The position numbers and the translations under genes were made by a program. Below, piece by piece: positions 24,925 to 33,135 of a DNA stretch of 64,000 nucleotides. Source of the DNA: Halobaculum sp. MBLA0147 (GTDB lineage Archaea; Halobacteriota; Halobacteria; Halobacteriales; Haloferacaceae); contig NZ_JBGKAD010000001.1 in the NCBI RefSeq assembly GCF_041361345.1, positions 2,542,001 through 2,606,000 on the forward strand, written 5' to 3'. The notes under the pieces are model-generated. The model worked only from the letters and a program-made list of their open reading frames with translations, did no database searches and was not told the origin of the DNA. The first letter of the stretch is position 1; each line of letters begins with the position of its first letter.

Positions 24925-26592
24925 TCAGCGGTCCACGTCGCCCATGATCGTGTCGAGACTGCCGAGTGACGCGATCAGGTCCGGAATGTGGCCACCCTCG
25001 GCCATCACCGGGAGCGACTGGAGGTTCGAGAACGACGGGCCGCGGATCTTGAACCGCGCCGGCTTGTTCGAGCCGTCCGAGCGGATGTAGATCCCGAGTT
25101 CACCCTTCGCGGCCTCGACGGCGCTGTAGATCTCCTTGTCCGCCTCCGGCTTCAGGGTGCGGGGGACGTTCGACTGGACCGTGCGGTCCTCCTCAGGCCA
25201 GTCTTCCAGCAGGTCGACACACTGCTCGATGATCTTCCCGGACTCCTCGACCTCTTGCAGTCGGACGAGCAGGCGACTGAAGTTGTCGCAGCCGTCCTCG
25301 ACGGCGACGTCCCAGTCGAGGTTGTCGTAGTAGCCGTACGGGTCGTCGCGACGGAGGTCGTAGTCGATCCCCGATCCGCGTGCGACCGGACCGGTACAGC
25401 CGTACGACTTCGCCTCCTCCGGCGGGAGCACCCCGGTGTCGACGGCGCGCACCTGGATGATCTCGTTCGAGGTGAGCAGGTTGTGGTACTCCGCCAGCCG
25501 CTGGGGCAGGTCGTCGAGGAACGACCGGATCTTCTCGAAGAACTCCTCGCGCGGCTCCGGCAGGTCCCACGCGACACCACCCAGACGGAAGTAGTTGAAC
25601 ATCAGCCGTTGGCCGGTCAGGTCCTCGAGGATGTTCTGGACGACCTCGCGGTCGCTGATGGCGTACATGAACGTCGCCGTGAAGTCCCCGATGATGTCGA
25701 GCGCGTACGCCCCCGTCGCCAACAGGTGCGAGAGGATCCGGCTCAACTCGGCGGCCATCGTCCGGATCACCTGCGCGTACTCCGGCACCTCGATGTCGTT
25801 GAGCCGCTCGGCCGCACGCGCGTACGCCCACTCGTTCGTGATCCCGGCACCGCCCCAGTCCCACCGGTCCGGGTACGGCATGATCTGGTGACGGTAGGTG
25901 CCCCGCTGACACATCTGCTCCTCACAGCGGTGGATGTAGCCGATGTCCGGCTCCACGTCCGCGACCTGCTCGCCGTCGAGCGTCGCCTTCAGGTGGAGCA
26001 CGCCGTGGGTCGCCGGGTGGTGGGGCCCGATGTTGAGGAACATCGTGTCCCCGTCGCCCTCGTGGTCCGCCTGCAGCGGGTTCGCGTGTTCCCGCATCGG
26101 GACGATCTGCGGCCGGTCCTGGTCGTAGTCCAACGACAGCGGGTGACCCTGCCACGTCTCCGGCAGGAGCAGTCGACGCAGGTCCGGGTGGTCCTCGTAC
26201 TCGATGCCGACGAGGTCGTACGCCTCCCGCTCGTGCCAGTCCGCCGTGCGGTACTGCCCCGCGGCGGACTCGCTGACGGGGTCGTAGCTGTCCGTCGGGA
26301 CGACGACACTCACCTCCTGTGTGGGGTCGTCGTACTTCTTGAGGTGGTAGATCGTCTCGTAGCGGTCCTCGTACTCCTGTGCGGTGACACACGAACAGTG
26401 GTCGTACCCCGCCTGCGTGCGCAGTCGCTCCAGGGTGTCCTGGACGGCGTCTGGCCGGACGACGAATCCGGGCGCGTTCACGTGGTCGTCGCGGCCGATC
26501 ACCAGGTCACCGAGGAGCGTCTCCAGCTCCGCCTCGGATCGCTGGACGGTCGTGGCGTCCGTCTCCGGATCGCGTGGGTCTTCGAGACTCAT
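24925..26592 (-). CDS. nuoCD: Fused NuoC-NuoD subunit of complex I
   Basis: Fusion of the 30-kDa (C) and 49-kDa (D) peripheral-arm subunits, 555 aa, as usual in haloarchaea. Residues about 1-170 are NuoC-like, including WHEREAYDLVGIEYEDHPDL and LLLPETWQGHPL. From about 185 NuoD begins with FLNIGPHHPATHGVLHL, the quinone-site HHPATHG signature, and continues with GYIHRCEEQM, FGYNYFRL-type LMFNYFRLGGVAWDLP and the C-terminal SLGSLDTIMGDVDR. It starts 6 nt after nuoB stops. No truncation is seen. Confidence 0.95.
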   Translation of the reverse strand: MSLEDPRDPETDATTVQRSEAELETLLGDLVIGRDDHVNAPGFVVRPDAVQDTLERLRTQAGYDHCSCVTAQEYEDRYETIYHLKKYDDPTQEVSVVVPTDSYDPVSESAAGQYRTADWHEREAYDLVGIEYEDHPDLRRLLLPETWQGHPLSLDYDQDRPQIVPMREHANPLQADHEGDGDTMFLNIGPHHPATHGVLHLKATLDGEQVADVEPDIGYIHRCEEQMCQRGTYRHQIMPYPDRWDWGGAGITNEWAYARAAERLNDIEVPEYAQVIRTMAAELSRILSHLLATGAYALDIIGDFTATFMYAISDREVVQNILEDLTGQRLMFNYFRLGGVAWDLPEPREEFFEKIRSFLDDLPQRLAEYHNLLTSNEIIQVRAVDTGVLPPEEAKSYGCTGPVARGSGIDYDLRRDDPYGYYDNLDWDVAVEDGCDNFSRLLVRLQEVEESGKIIEQCVDLLEDWPEEDRTVQSNVPRTLKPEADKEIYSAVEAAKGELGIYIRSDGSNKPARFKIRGPSFSNLQSLPVMAEGGHIPDLIASLGSLDTIMGDVDR

Positions 26593-26598
26593 ACTCGA

Positions 26599-27306
26599 TC
26601 AGGGGCTGTCTGCCCAGTTGTACCGCATGACGAGGTCCTCCTCGTCGATCTGGTCGGCGAGCTGCTCCACGATCTCGTCGCGGTCCAAGTCGCCGAACTG
26701 TTCCAACTCGTACGGCTTCACCGTCACCGGTGCCGACTCCCCGTTGGCGATCCGTTCCTGCAGTTTGGTGACGCCGTACACGAGCGCCTCCGGCCGCGGG
26801 GGACACCCGGGTACGTGGATGTCGACCGGGATGACCTCCTCGGCACCCTTGACGACGTTGTACCCGTCCTGGAACGGCCCGCCGGAGATGGTACACGACC
26901 CCATCCCGACGACGAACTTCGGCTCCGGCATCTGGTCGTACACGCGCTTCATCCGCGGCGCGAACTTCGAGACGACCGTCCCGGGGACGATGATCACGTC
27001 CGCCTGTCGCGGCGACGCCCGCGGGACGCCGGACCCGAACCGGTCGAGGTCGTGTTTCGAGGAGTAGGTGTGCATCATCTCGATGCTGCAACAGGCGATC
27101 CCGAACTGCAGCATGAACATCGACGACCCCCGCACCCAGTTCATGAACTTGTCGAACTTGGTGAGGATGAACGGCGAGGAGCCGAACGCCTCTCGCAGCT
27201 TCGAGTTGAACCGGTTGTCCTCCCCCGACCCCGTCATCCGGGCGTCGCGGGTGTCTGTCAGTACCTCGGTGTCGTCTGTGACGAAGGGTTGATTCTCGCT
27301 ACTCAT
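26599..27306 (-). CDS. nuoB: NADH:quinone oxidoreductase-like subunit B (NuoB)
   Basis: Carries the terminal cluster N2 that reduces quinone. 235 aa. The four ligands are Cys72-Cys73 (CCSIEMMHT), Cys138 (GMGSCTISGG) and Cys168 (PGCPPRPEA). The N-terminal 45 residues are an acidic haloarchaeal extension. The ATG at 27306 overlaps the nuoA stop by 4 nt (ATGA), showing translational coupling. Confidence 0.96.
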   Translation of the reverse strand: MSSENQPFVTDDTEVLTDTRDARMTGSGEDNRFNSKLREAFGSSPFILTKFDKFMNWVRGSSMFMLQFGIACCSIEMMHTYSSKHDLDRFGSGVPRASPRQADVIIVPGTVVSKFAPRMKRVYDQMPEPKFVVGMGSCTISGGPFQDGYNVVKGAEEVIPVDIHVPGCPPRPEALVYGVTKLQERIANGESAPVTVKPYELEQFGDLDRDEIVEQLADQIDEEDLVMRYNWADSP

Positions 27307-27719
27307 GTGTTACGCTCGATTCGGTTGCGGGTGGCACGCGGACTCGAGGCCCACTCGACGACGCCCTGCCGCCAGGCCCAGACGAGTCCGACGACCAGGA
27401 CGCCGATGAAGACGAGCATCGGGAGCAGGATCGTCGCCAACCCCACGCCCGCCTCCAGTGCGGACTGGTAGATCACCGTCCACGGGAACACGAGGACCGT
27501 CTCGATGTCGAAGACGACGAACAACAGTGCGACCATGTAGTACTGGATGTTGAACTGGATGCCCGTCGCCTCGCCCGTCGGCACCTCGCCGGACTCGTAC
27601 GTGCTCCGTTTCCCCTGTTCCGGCACGCTCGGCCGGATGACCCACGACGCGGCCATCATCCCGAGGGGGATGCCCACGCCGACGACCGCCAACGCGCCGA
27701 TTGCTATCCATGAACTCAT
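27303..27719 (-). CDS. nuoA: NADH:quinone oxidoreductase-like subunit A (NuoA)
   Basis: Small membrane subunit of 138 aa with three helices. Family motifs are TYESGEVPTG (usual YECG loop with Ser for Cys), QYYMVALLFVVFDIETVLVFPW and the C-terminal helix. The YESG variant lacks the redox-switch cysteine of mitochondrial ND3. First gene of the nuoA-B-CD unit, with a CTTATGTAG promoter at 27758-27766 and a leader of about 16 nt. Confidence 0.95.
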   Translation of the reverse strand: MSSWIAIGALAVVGVGIPLGMMAASWVIRPSVPEQGKRSTYESGEVPTGEATGIQFNIQYYMVALLFVVFDIETVLVFPWTVIYQSALEAGVGLATILLPMLVFIGVLVVGLVWAWRQGVVEWASSPRATRNRIERNT

Positions 27720-27757
27720 ACCGGGTGCTCCGTAGTGTGTCGGGCTTGGTGAGGGGA

Positions 27758-27766
27758 CTACATAAG
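27758..27766 (-). promoter_or_regulatory. TATA-like promoter of nuoABCD
   Basis: The minus strand reads CTTATGTAG, about 43 nt before the nuoA ATG, giving a predicted transcript with a short 5' leader. It closely matches the element before nuoHI. Confidence 0.5.
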
Positions 27767-27827
27767 CGCTTCACCTCGGGGGTTTCGACGGTCCCACGGT
27801 CGATTCCCGTCCGCGATGTCGCGGTCG

Positions 27828-28460
27828 TCAGTCTTCGCCGCCGTGGGAGTCCTCACCGGCGCGGAACCTCTCGACTCCCCCGTCGTGGAGCCGTCGCGAC
27901 ACGTCCGCCACATCGCCCTGCAACTCGTCGTGGTACGCCACCAGTCGCTCGCGCAGTTCCGCGTGCTCGCGCGACAACACTTGGACTGCCGACAGCGCCG
28001 CGTTGAACGACTTCCCGGCGTCGACGGCGACCAGCGGCGCGCCGGTCGGCATCCCGATCACGGAGTCGACGGACTTCTCTTGGACGGGGACACCGATCAC
28101 CGGTACCGGGTAGGCGAACGACGCGGTGACGTTCGGCAGGTCGGCGGACTTCCCGCCGGCACCGGCGATCACAACGTCGAGTCCGCGGTCGCCGGCCGTC
28201 TGCCCGTACGTCGCCATCAGGTCGGGTGTGCGGTGTGCCGAGACGACGTACGTCTCGTAGCTGAACCGCTCCTCCGGGGGGTCGTGGAAGTCGGTCTGTT
28301 CGGCGAACCCCAATCGGTCGAGCGCGTCGAACGCCCCCTGCATCGTGTCGAGGTCCGAGTCCGACCCCATGATCACGCCCACGTCGGGCGTCGTCGCCGG
28401 GTCGGTGTCTGCTGCCGCCTCCGATTCGAGTCGGTCGATCAGGTCGTCGACTGTCGTCAT
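27828..28460 (-). CDS. purE: N5-carboxyaminoimidazole ribonucleotide mutase (PurE class I)
   Basis: Converts N5-CAIR to CAIR in purine synthesis. 210 aa. Signature regions are VGVIMGSDSDLDTMQGA, YVVSAHRTPDLM, VIAGAGGKSADLPNVTAS and IGVPVQEKSVDSVIGMP. The last 40 residues form a charged tail. The substrate-binding Ser/Asp/His set in GSDSD and SAHRTP is intact. It is 99 nt downstream of purK on the same strand, forming the two-step bicarbonate-dependent route. Confidence 0.95.
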   Translation of the reverse strand: MTTVDDLIDRLESEAAADTDPATTPDVGVIMGSDSDLDTMQGAFDALDRLGFAEQTDFHDPPEERFSYETYVVSAHRTPDLMATYGQTAGDRGLDVVIAGAGGKSADLPNVTASFAYPVPVIGVPVQEKSVDSVIGMPTGAPLVAVDAGKSFNAALSAVQVLSREHAELRERLVAYHDELQGDVADVSRRLHDGGVERFRAGEDSHGGED

Positions 28461-28559
28461 CTGTGTCTCGTGTGGTGTGTGTCCGCGGTGGTCGGTCGTT
28501 CGACTCCCCTCTCGGTCGTATCGTCCGGTTCGAGTGTCCTGTGTCGGGGGTACCGTCTC

Positions 28560-29882
28560 CTACTCGTCGGCCTCGGCGACGGGGTCGAAGCGGAGGCCGT
28601 CGGCCAACTCGCGGGCCTCCGAGAGGACGGCCTCGGGGAGGTCCGAGCGCGAGACGGTGACGTGGCCCACCTTCCGGAGCGGGTAGACTGCCCGCTTCCC
28701 GTACCAGTGGAAGCCGGCGTCACTCGCCGCGAGCACGTCGTCGACACCACGGAGGACGACGCCGGTGTCGTCCACCGAGCCGTCGGGACCGTTCTCGGAG
28801 TCGCGAGTGTCGGCCGCCGATTCGCCGGTGCCGTCTCCGGCGCCGTTCGCGCGCACGTCCGCCGCGGCGCCGGTGTCGAAGCCGACGACGGCGGGCCGCC
28901 CGTCGGCGACCGTCGCCAACGCCTCGCCGCCCAGGAGGTTCGCGGTCGCCGTCGGCGCCCGTGGCTCCGTCTCGCCCAACGGGAGGCCGAGCACGGCACG
29001 CACGTGGTGTTCGAACTGCGAGACGGGAGCACCCTCGATACTCCAGTGCCCCGAGTTGTGTGGTCGTGGCGCGACCTCGTTCAGCAGGATCTCCCCGTCG
29101 CTCGTCTCGAACAACTCGATCCCGTAGACGCCGCGACCCTCCAGCACTTCCAGCACGTCGCGTGCGACCGCGCGGGCCCGCTCGGCCACCGCGTCGCTCG
29201 TCCGTGCCGGGACGAGCGTCTCCCGGAGGATCTCGTCCTCGTGGATCGTCTCCGTCGGCGGGTACGTCCGCACTTCGCCGTCGCCGACGACGCCGATCAC
29301 GGACAGCTCCCGGTCGAAGTCGACGAACGCCTCGGCGACGGCACCCGCCCCGTCGGTGTCTGCACCCACCGCCGCGAGTCGCTCGGCGGGGTCGTCGTCC
29401 GGCCCCACGGGGACGTTGCCGCGGCCGTCGTAGCCGCCGGTCCGCGCCTTACACATCACTCGGCCGAACGTCGCGACCGCTTCGCTGAGGTCGTCGACCG
29501 TCTCGACGGCTCGGTAGTCCGGGAGCGGGACGCCCGCCTCGTCGAACGTTCGCGTCTGGACGAGTTTGTCGCGGATCGTCCGCAGCGTCTCGGGGTCCGG
29601 GTGGACCGGCGTGTCGTGTGTCGCGGCCGCCTCCGCCAACGCGTCGGGGTCCGCGAGTTCGATCTCCACCGTGACGGCGTCGCTGCGACGCGCCAGCTCG
29701 TCGATCGCCGCCGCGTCGTCGAACGACCCCTCGATCTGGTCGGCGACTCGCGAGGCCGGACACCCCGGCGTGGGGTCGACGACGACTACGTCGACACCCA
29801 GTGGCGCGGCCGCCTCCGCGAGCATCCGACCGAGCTGTCCCCCGCCGACGACTCCCAGCGTGTGGGCGGAACTCGCCTGCAC
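28560..29882 (-). CDS. purK: 5-(carboxyamino)imidazole ribonucleotide synthase (PurK)
   Basis: ATP-grasp enzyme that makes N5-CAIR from AIR, bicarbonate and ATP; it feeds PurE. About 440 aa. N-terminal GVVGGGQLGRMLAEAA, ATP-grasp KARTGGYDGRGN and the Mg-binding EVAPRPHNSGHWSIEGA are clear. An acidic low-complexity insertion lies in the C-terminal domain (about 345-375). GTG 29882 is chosen because TTTATG at 29907-29912 is centred about 27 nt upstream and the resulting MQASSAHTLGVVGGGQLG is typical. ATG 29909 would overlap that box; annotation pipelines may prefer it. Confidence 0.93.
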   Translation of the reverse strand: MQASSAHTLGVVGGGQLGRMLAEAAAPLGVDVVVVDPTPGCPASRVADQIEGSFDDAAAIDELARRSDAVTVEIELADPDALAEAAATHDTPVHPDPETLRTIRDKLVQTRTFDEAGVPLPDYRAVETVDDLSEAVATFGRVMCKARTGGYDGRGNVPVGPDDDPAERLAAVGADTDGAGAVAEAFVDFDRELSVIGVVGDGEVRTYPPTETIHEDEILRETLVPARTSDAVAERARAVARDVLEVLEGRGVYGIELFETSDGEILLNEVAPRPHNSGHWSIEGAPVSQFEHHVRAVLGLPLGETEPRAPTATANLLGGEALATVADGRPAVVGFDTGAAADVRANGAGDGTGESAADTRDSENGPDGSVDDTGVVLRGVDDVLAASDAGFHWYGKRAVYPLRKVGHVTVSRSDLPEAVLSEARELADGLRFDPVAEADE

Positions 29883-29906
29883 ACCTCGCGGTTCGCCGGA
29901 GTCGTG

Positions 29907-29912
29907 CATAAA
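29907..29912 (-). promoter_or_regulatory. TATA box of purK
   Basis: TTTATG on the minus strand, centred 27-28 nt before GTG 29882. It contains the in-frame ATG 29909, which argues against that ATG as the main start. Confidence 0.5.
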
Positions 29913-29987
29913 CGTTGCCGAACTCGCCGTCGAGGTGTGCACGTTCGTGCGTCCACGCAGGTCACTTCGGCCGGGGGTCCCGGTGGT

Positions 29988-31997
29988 TCACGCCGCGGTC
30001 GACGCGTCCCGTGCGTCCGCCAACGCCTCGTCCTCGACGAAGATCACCAACTCCTCGTTGCGGAGTTTGTACCGGTGTTCGTACGCCGTGTAGCCGTCGA
30101 GTCGCGTCGCCAACTCCTCGCGGTCCCAGTCGAACGCGACCACGACCGGCGGTGGGTCCGCCGGGAGGTCGTCGAAGCGTGCGTCTGGTGGCGTACTGGT
30201 GACGTTCGCGTCGACCCGTTCGAGGTACCACGGCATCGGGAGCCGACTGTGCCAGAAGGCGATGGGTGGTGCACGGTCCAGTCGCGACTCGTTGGCGACC
30301 CACAGCCGTGTGTCGTCGCGCTGTGGGACGGAGGTGCCGACGTACAACACGTCGTGGCCCTCGTTGTGTCGTGCGACGGTCTGGACGCGCTCGAGTGTGG
30401 GCTGGATCTCGTTGGCGGGTTGGGCCCACTGGAGGATCGCGGCGTCCTCTTGCGTCGAGGCGTTCCAGTAGTCGACGTTGGCCGCCGCGACGCCGCCACC
30501 CGCCGCCACGAGCACCACCACTGCGAGCCCGACGGCGACGCCGTCCTCGGCGGCCAGCGCCCCGTCGAGTCTGTCGACCAGGTGGACGAGTCCGACCCCG
30601 GCAGGGATCGCCAGCGGGACGACGACGTGGACCGCGAGCCACGGCGCCTGGATGTCCGTTCCGACGGGGTAGCCGAGCACCGACACGGCGGCCCAGTAGG
30701 TACTGAACGCGACCAGCGGGCGGTTCCGGCCGCCGTAGCCGTCCGCGAGGAACCCAACGACGCCGAGCGCGACCGCCACCGCGGAGCCGTATCCCAGCGT
30801 CTCGACGAGGTCCCAGACGAACGCCGGGTACGGGTTCCCCTCGCCGGCCGACACCCAACTGTCGACGAACTTCTCGGCCGCGCCGAACGTGGCGGCCTCT
30901 ACCACCGGCGCCAGCGGCGCCGCGCCGCCCAGCGCCCGCCACAACTCCGGCCGTGGCGCGTAGAAGAACGCCGCCACGCCGACGAACGTCGCCACGCTCG
31001 CGACGGTCACCACCGGCACCCACACCGCGAGGTGGACCGCCGCGGCGGTCGTGTCGCGGTCGACGCGCCGGGCCACGGTCGCCCTGAGTCGGCCGCCCGC
31101 CGTCCACGCCACGGCGGCGCGTAGTCCCGACACGACGGCGTCGACGAGCGCGTCCACGGCGGAGCCGGTCCGCGAGGCGACGGCGACGAGTCGGTGGTCG
31201 ACGAGCAGCACCGCCGCGCCGACGAGACAGAGCACGTACACCAGCGCGTTCTCCTTGGCGGTGAACGCCAGCGCGAGTGCGGCGGCCGCCGGCACAGCGT
31301 ACAGCCCGTTCCGTCGGTCGATGGCCGCCACCGCCAGCGCGAACGCGGTGAACGCGAACGTCGCCACCACCACGTCCGACCGCATGAACCGGCCGTAGTA
31401 CACCAAGATCGGGTCGACCGCGAGCACGAGGGCGACGGCGACCGTCTCGCGGTCCGACAGTCGGTCACGCAAGAGCAGTGCGGTCGCCGGGAGCAGCCCG
31501 CCCAACACCGCGACAGGGAGCCGCGCGGTGAAGTCCGACGGCGACAGGACCTCGAACAGCGCGTTGCCGACGACGGGGAGGAACGGGCCGTGGATGATCG
31601 GTCGGTAGAAGAACTCGCCGGTGGCGTCGAACCGGAGGATCCAGTAGCCGACACGCCCCTCGTCCCAGTGGAAGACGCGTCCGCCGAGACCGACGAGTCG
31701 CAGTGTCAACGCGGCGAGCACCACCAGCCCGACGACGAGGTGGAGTCGTCCGGCGAGGAGGCCGCCGGTGCCGAGGCGGGTCGACAGCGAGGAGCCCGCC
31801 GTCGTGTCTGCATCGGACGGGTCGGCACCGTCGCCGGCGGGTGTCGTCTCTGCGCCAGACGAGTCGGTAGTGTCGGCGGCGGGTGTCGTCCCCGTGTCGG
31901 ACGAGTCGGCACCGTCGTCGGCCGCTCCGGACCGCTCGGCACCGTCCGCGCCCACCGTCGCGTCCGAGGCGTCGTCGTCGGTGCCGTCGTCACTCAT
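29988..31997 (-). CDS. Agl23-type (TIGR03663) multi-pass membrane protein, GT39/PMT-like
   Basis: Large membrane protein of 669 aa. Residues 1-80 are an acidic, Thr/Ser-rich disordered region. About ten helices follow, with the catalytic-type first loop LGGRVFHWDEGRVGYWILRF holding a DE pair as in dolichyl-phosphate-mannose mannosyltransferases. RPIIHGPFLPVVGNALFEV and YYGRFMRSDVVVATFA further match the TIGR03663 group, called flippase activity-associated protein Agl23. A role in lipid-linked glycan transfer or surface glycosylation is likely by family, not proven. The C-terminal 170 residues are extracytoplasmic. It precedes purK on the same strand. Confidence 0.82.
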   Translation of the reverse strand: MSDDGTDDDASDATVGADGAERSGAADDGADSSDTGTTPAADTTDSSGAETTPAGDGADPSDADTTAGSSLSTRLGTGGLLAGRLHLVVGLVVLAALTLRLVGLGGRVFHWDEGRVGYWILRFDATGEFFYRPIIHGPFLPVVGNALFEVLSPSDFTARLPVAVLGGLLPATALLLRDRLSDRETVAVALVLAVDPILVYYGRFMRSDVVVATFAFTAFALAVAAIDRRNGLYAVPAAAALALAFTAKENALVYVLCLVGAAVLLVDHRLVAVASRTGSAVDALVDAVVSGLRAAVAWTAGGRLRATVARRVDRDTTAAAVHLAVWVPVVTVASVATFVGVAAFFYAPRPELWRALGGAAPLAPVVEAATFGAAEKFVDSWVSAGEGNPYPAFVWDLVETLGYGSAVAVALGVVGFLADGYGGRNRPLVAFSTYWAAVSVLGYPVGTDIQAPWLAVHVVVPLAIPAGVGLVHLVDRLDGALAAEDGVAVGLAVVVLVAAGGGVAAANVDYWNASTQEDAAILQWAQPANEIQPTLERVQTVARHNEGHDVLYVGTSVPQRDDTRLWVANESRLDRAPPIAFWHSRLPMPWYLERVDANVTSTPPDARFDDLPADPPPVVVAFDWDREELATRLDGYTAYEHRYKLRNEELVIFVEDEALADARDASTAA

Positions 31998-32091
31998 CGC
32001 CGTCTCTTCGCGTGGCACCGGTAACGAATCTTGTGATCCACCCGCCACTGGGTCGCCGGCTCGGCCGACATCTCCGACACCGTGGGGGAGG

Positions 32092-32099
32092 TTTTAACA
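32092..32099 (+). promoter_or_regulatory. TATA box of the SHOCT protein gene
   Basis: TTTTAACA centred about 27 nt before the ATG at 32122; predicts a leaderless transcript. Confidence 0.6.
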
Positions 32100-32121
32100 G
32101 ACGGTTCGCCGTTGCGCCGGT

Positions 32122-32613
32122 ATGGACGACGAGACGGCACTGGACCGACTCCGAGACAACCTCACCGGTATCGTCTCACTGTTGGTCACCGGCGTCTGGA
32201 TGACCGGGCTGTTCACCGGCCAGGAGTGGTGGCTCCCCGCCCTGATCGTCGGGTACGCGGTCGTACTTCCACTCGTCGGAATCCTCGCGGGCGAGGACAC
32301 CGACGCCGACGACTGGGTCGACCTCGGTGACTCGCAGTCGGCCGACACGAGCGAACGGCGACGCACGGAGCACGACGAGGCCGACGGGGGGTCGACGAAG
32401 GACGCGTTGGAGACGCTGCGAGAGCGCTACGCTCGCGGCGAGTTGACCGAACAGCAGTTCGAGCGGAAACTCGACCGCCTCCTCGAGACGGAGAGCGTCG
32501 AAGACGCCGAGGCGTACCGCCGGCGAGCCCGCCGCGATGTCGACGGACCGGAGCCGCGGGAGACGACAGACGCTGCCGATCGAGGAGACGAGCGCGAACG
32601 GGAACGCGAGTGA
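32122..32613 (+). CDS. Two-helix membrane protein with SHOCT domain
   Basis: Protein of 163 aa. Two membrane helices (about 14-30 and 36-56) are followed by an acidic linker and a C-terminal SHOCT motif, ETLRERYARGELTEQQFERK (about 98-117), a short oligomerisation helix pair. The tail is highly charged. SHOCT proteins are common small membrane proteins in haloarchaea with no defined function. Divergent from the Agl23-type gene. Confidence 0.8.
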   Translation: MDDETALDRLRDNLTGIVSLLVTGVWMTGLFTGQEWWLPALIVGYAVVLPLVGILAGEDTDADDWVDLGDSQSADTSERRRTEHDEADGGSTKDALETLRERYARGELTEQQFERKLDRLLETESVEDAEAYRRRARRDVDGPEPRETTDAADRGDERERERE

Positions 32614-32718
32614 GACGGAGGCGGTCGTGCGGACTCCGGTGTAGTGGTGGCAGAGTCGGTCACGGCGAGTACGGAACCGAGCGGTACGCCTATGTCTCCG
32701 CGGTGACGACCGTGGGTC

Positions 32719-33135
32719 GTGAGCGACGTAACACTCGGGTTGGTGGTGGCGCAGTTCAACGCGTCAGTCACCGAACGGATGGCGGAGTCGGCGCGCGGGG
32801 CGGCCGACGAACGCGGCGCGACGGTGGTCGAGCAGGTCGAGGTCCCCGGGGTGTACGACACGCCGTTGGTCGCCGACAGGCTGGCACGACGGGCGGACGT
32901 CGACGCCGTCGCGGTGATCGGCGCGGTCGTCACCGGTGACACGGACCACGACGAGGTGGTCGCGGACGCCGCCGCGAAGAAACTCTCCGAGGTGAGCCTC
33001 GAACGCGACACGCCGGTGACCTTCGGCGTCTCCGGCCCCGGACAGAGCGGTGCCGAAGCGCGCGAACGGATCGAGAAGGGTGCGGAGGCGGTCGACGCGG
33101 CACTCGACGTGCTGGAGGCACTCGAGGATGTCTGA
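32719..33135 (+). CDS. ribH: 6,7-dimethyl-8-ribityllumazine synthase
   Basis: Penultimate riboflavin enzyme condensing the ribityl-diaminopyrimidine with dihydroxybutanone phosphate. 138 aa, archaeal short form. Motifs are VVAQFNASVTERM at the active site, PGVYDTPLVADRLA, AVIGAVVTGDTDHDEVV with the catalytic His, and PVTFGVSGPG. The GTG at 32719 has CCTATGTC about 27 nt upstream. Its last 8 nt overlap the start of the aminotransferase gene. Confidence 0.94.
   Translation: MSDVTLGLVVAQFNASVTERMAESARGAADERGATVVEQVEVPGVYDTPLVADRLARRADVDAVAVIGAVVTGDTDHDEVVADAAAKKLSEVSLERDTPVTFGVSGPGQSGAEARERIEKGAEAVDAALDVLEALEDV

Noticed and set aside
27816-31124. 1102-residue plus-strand open frame across purE, purK and the Agl23-type gene
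   Set aside because: It is antisense to three well-recognised genes and has no domain-like composition.
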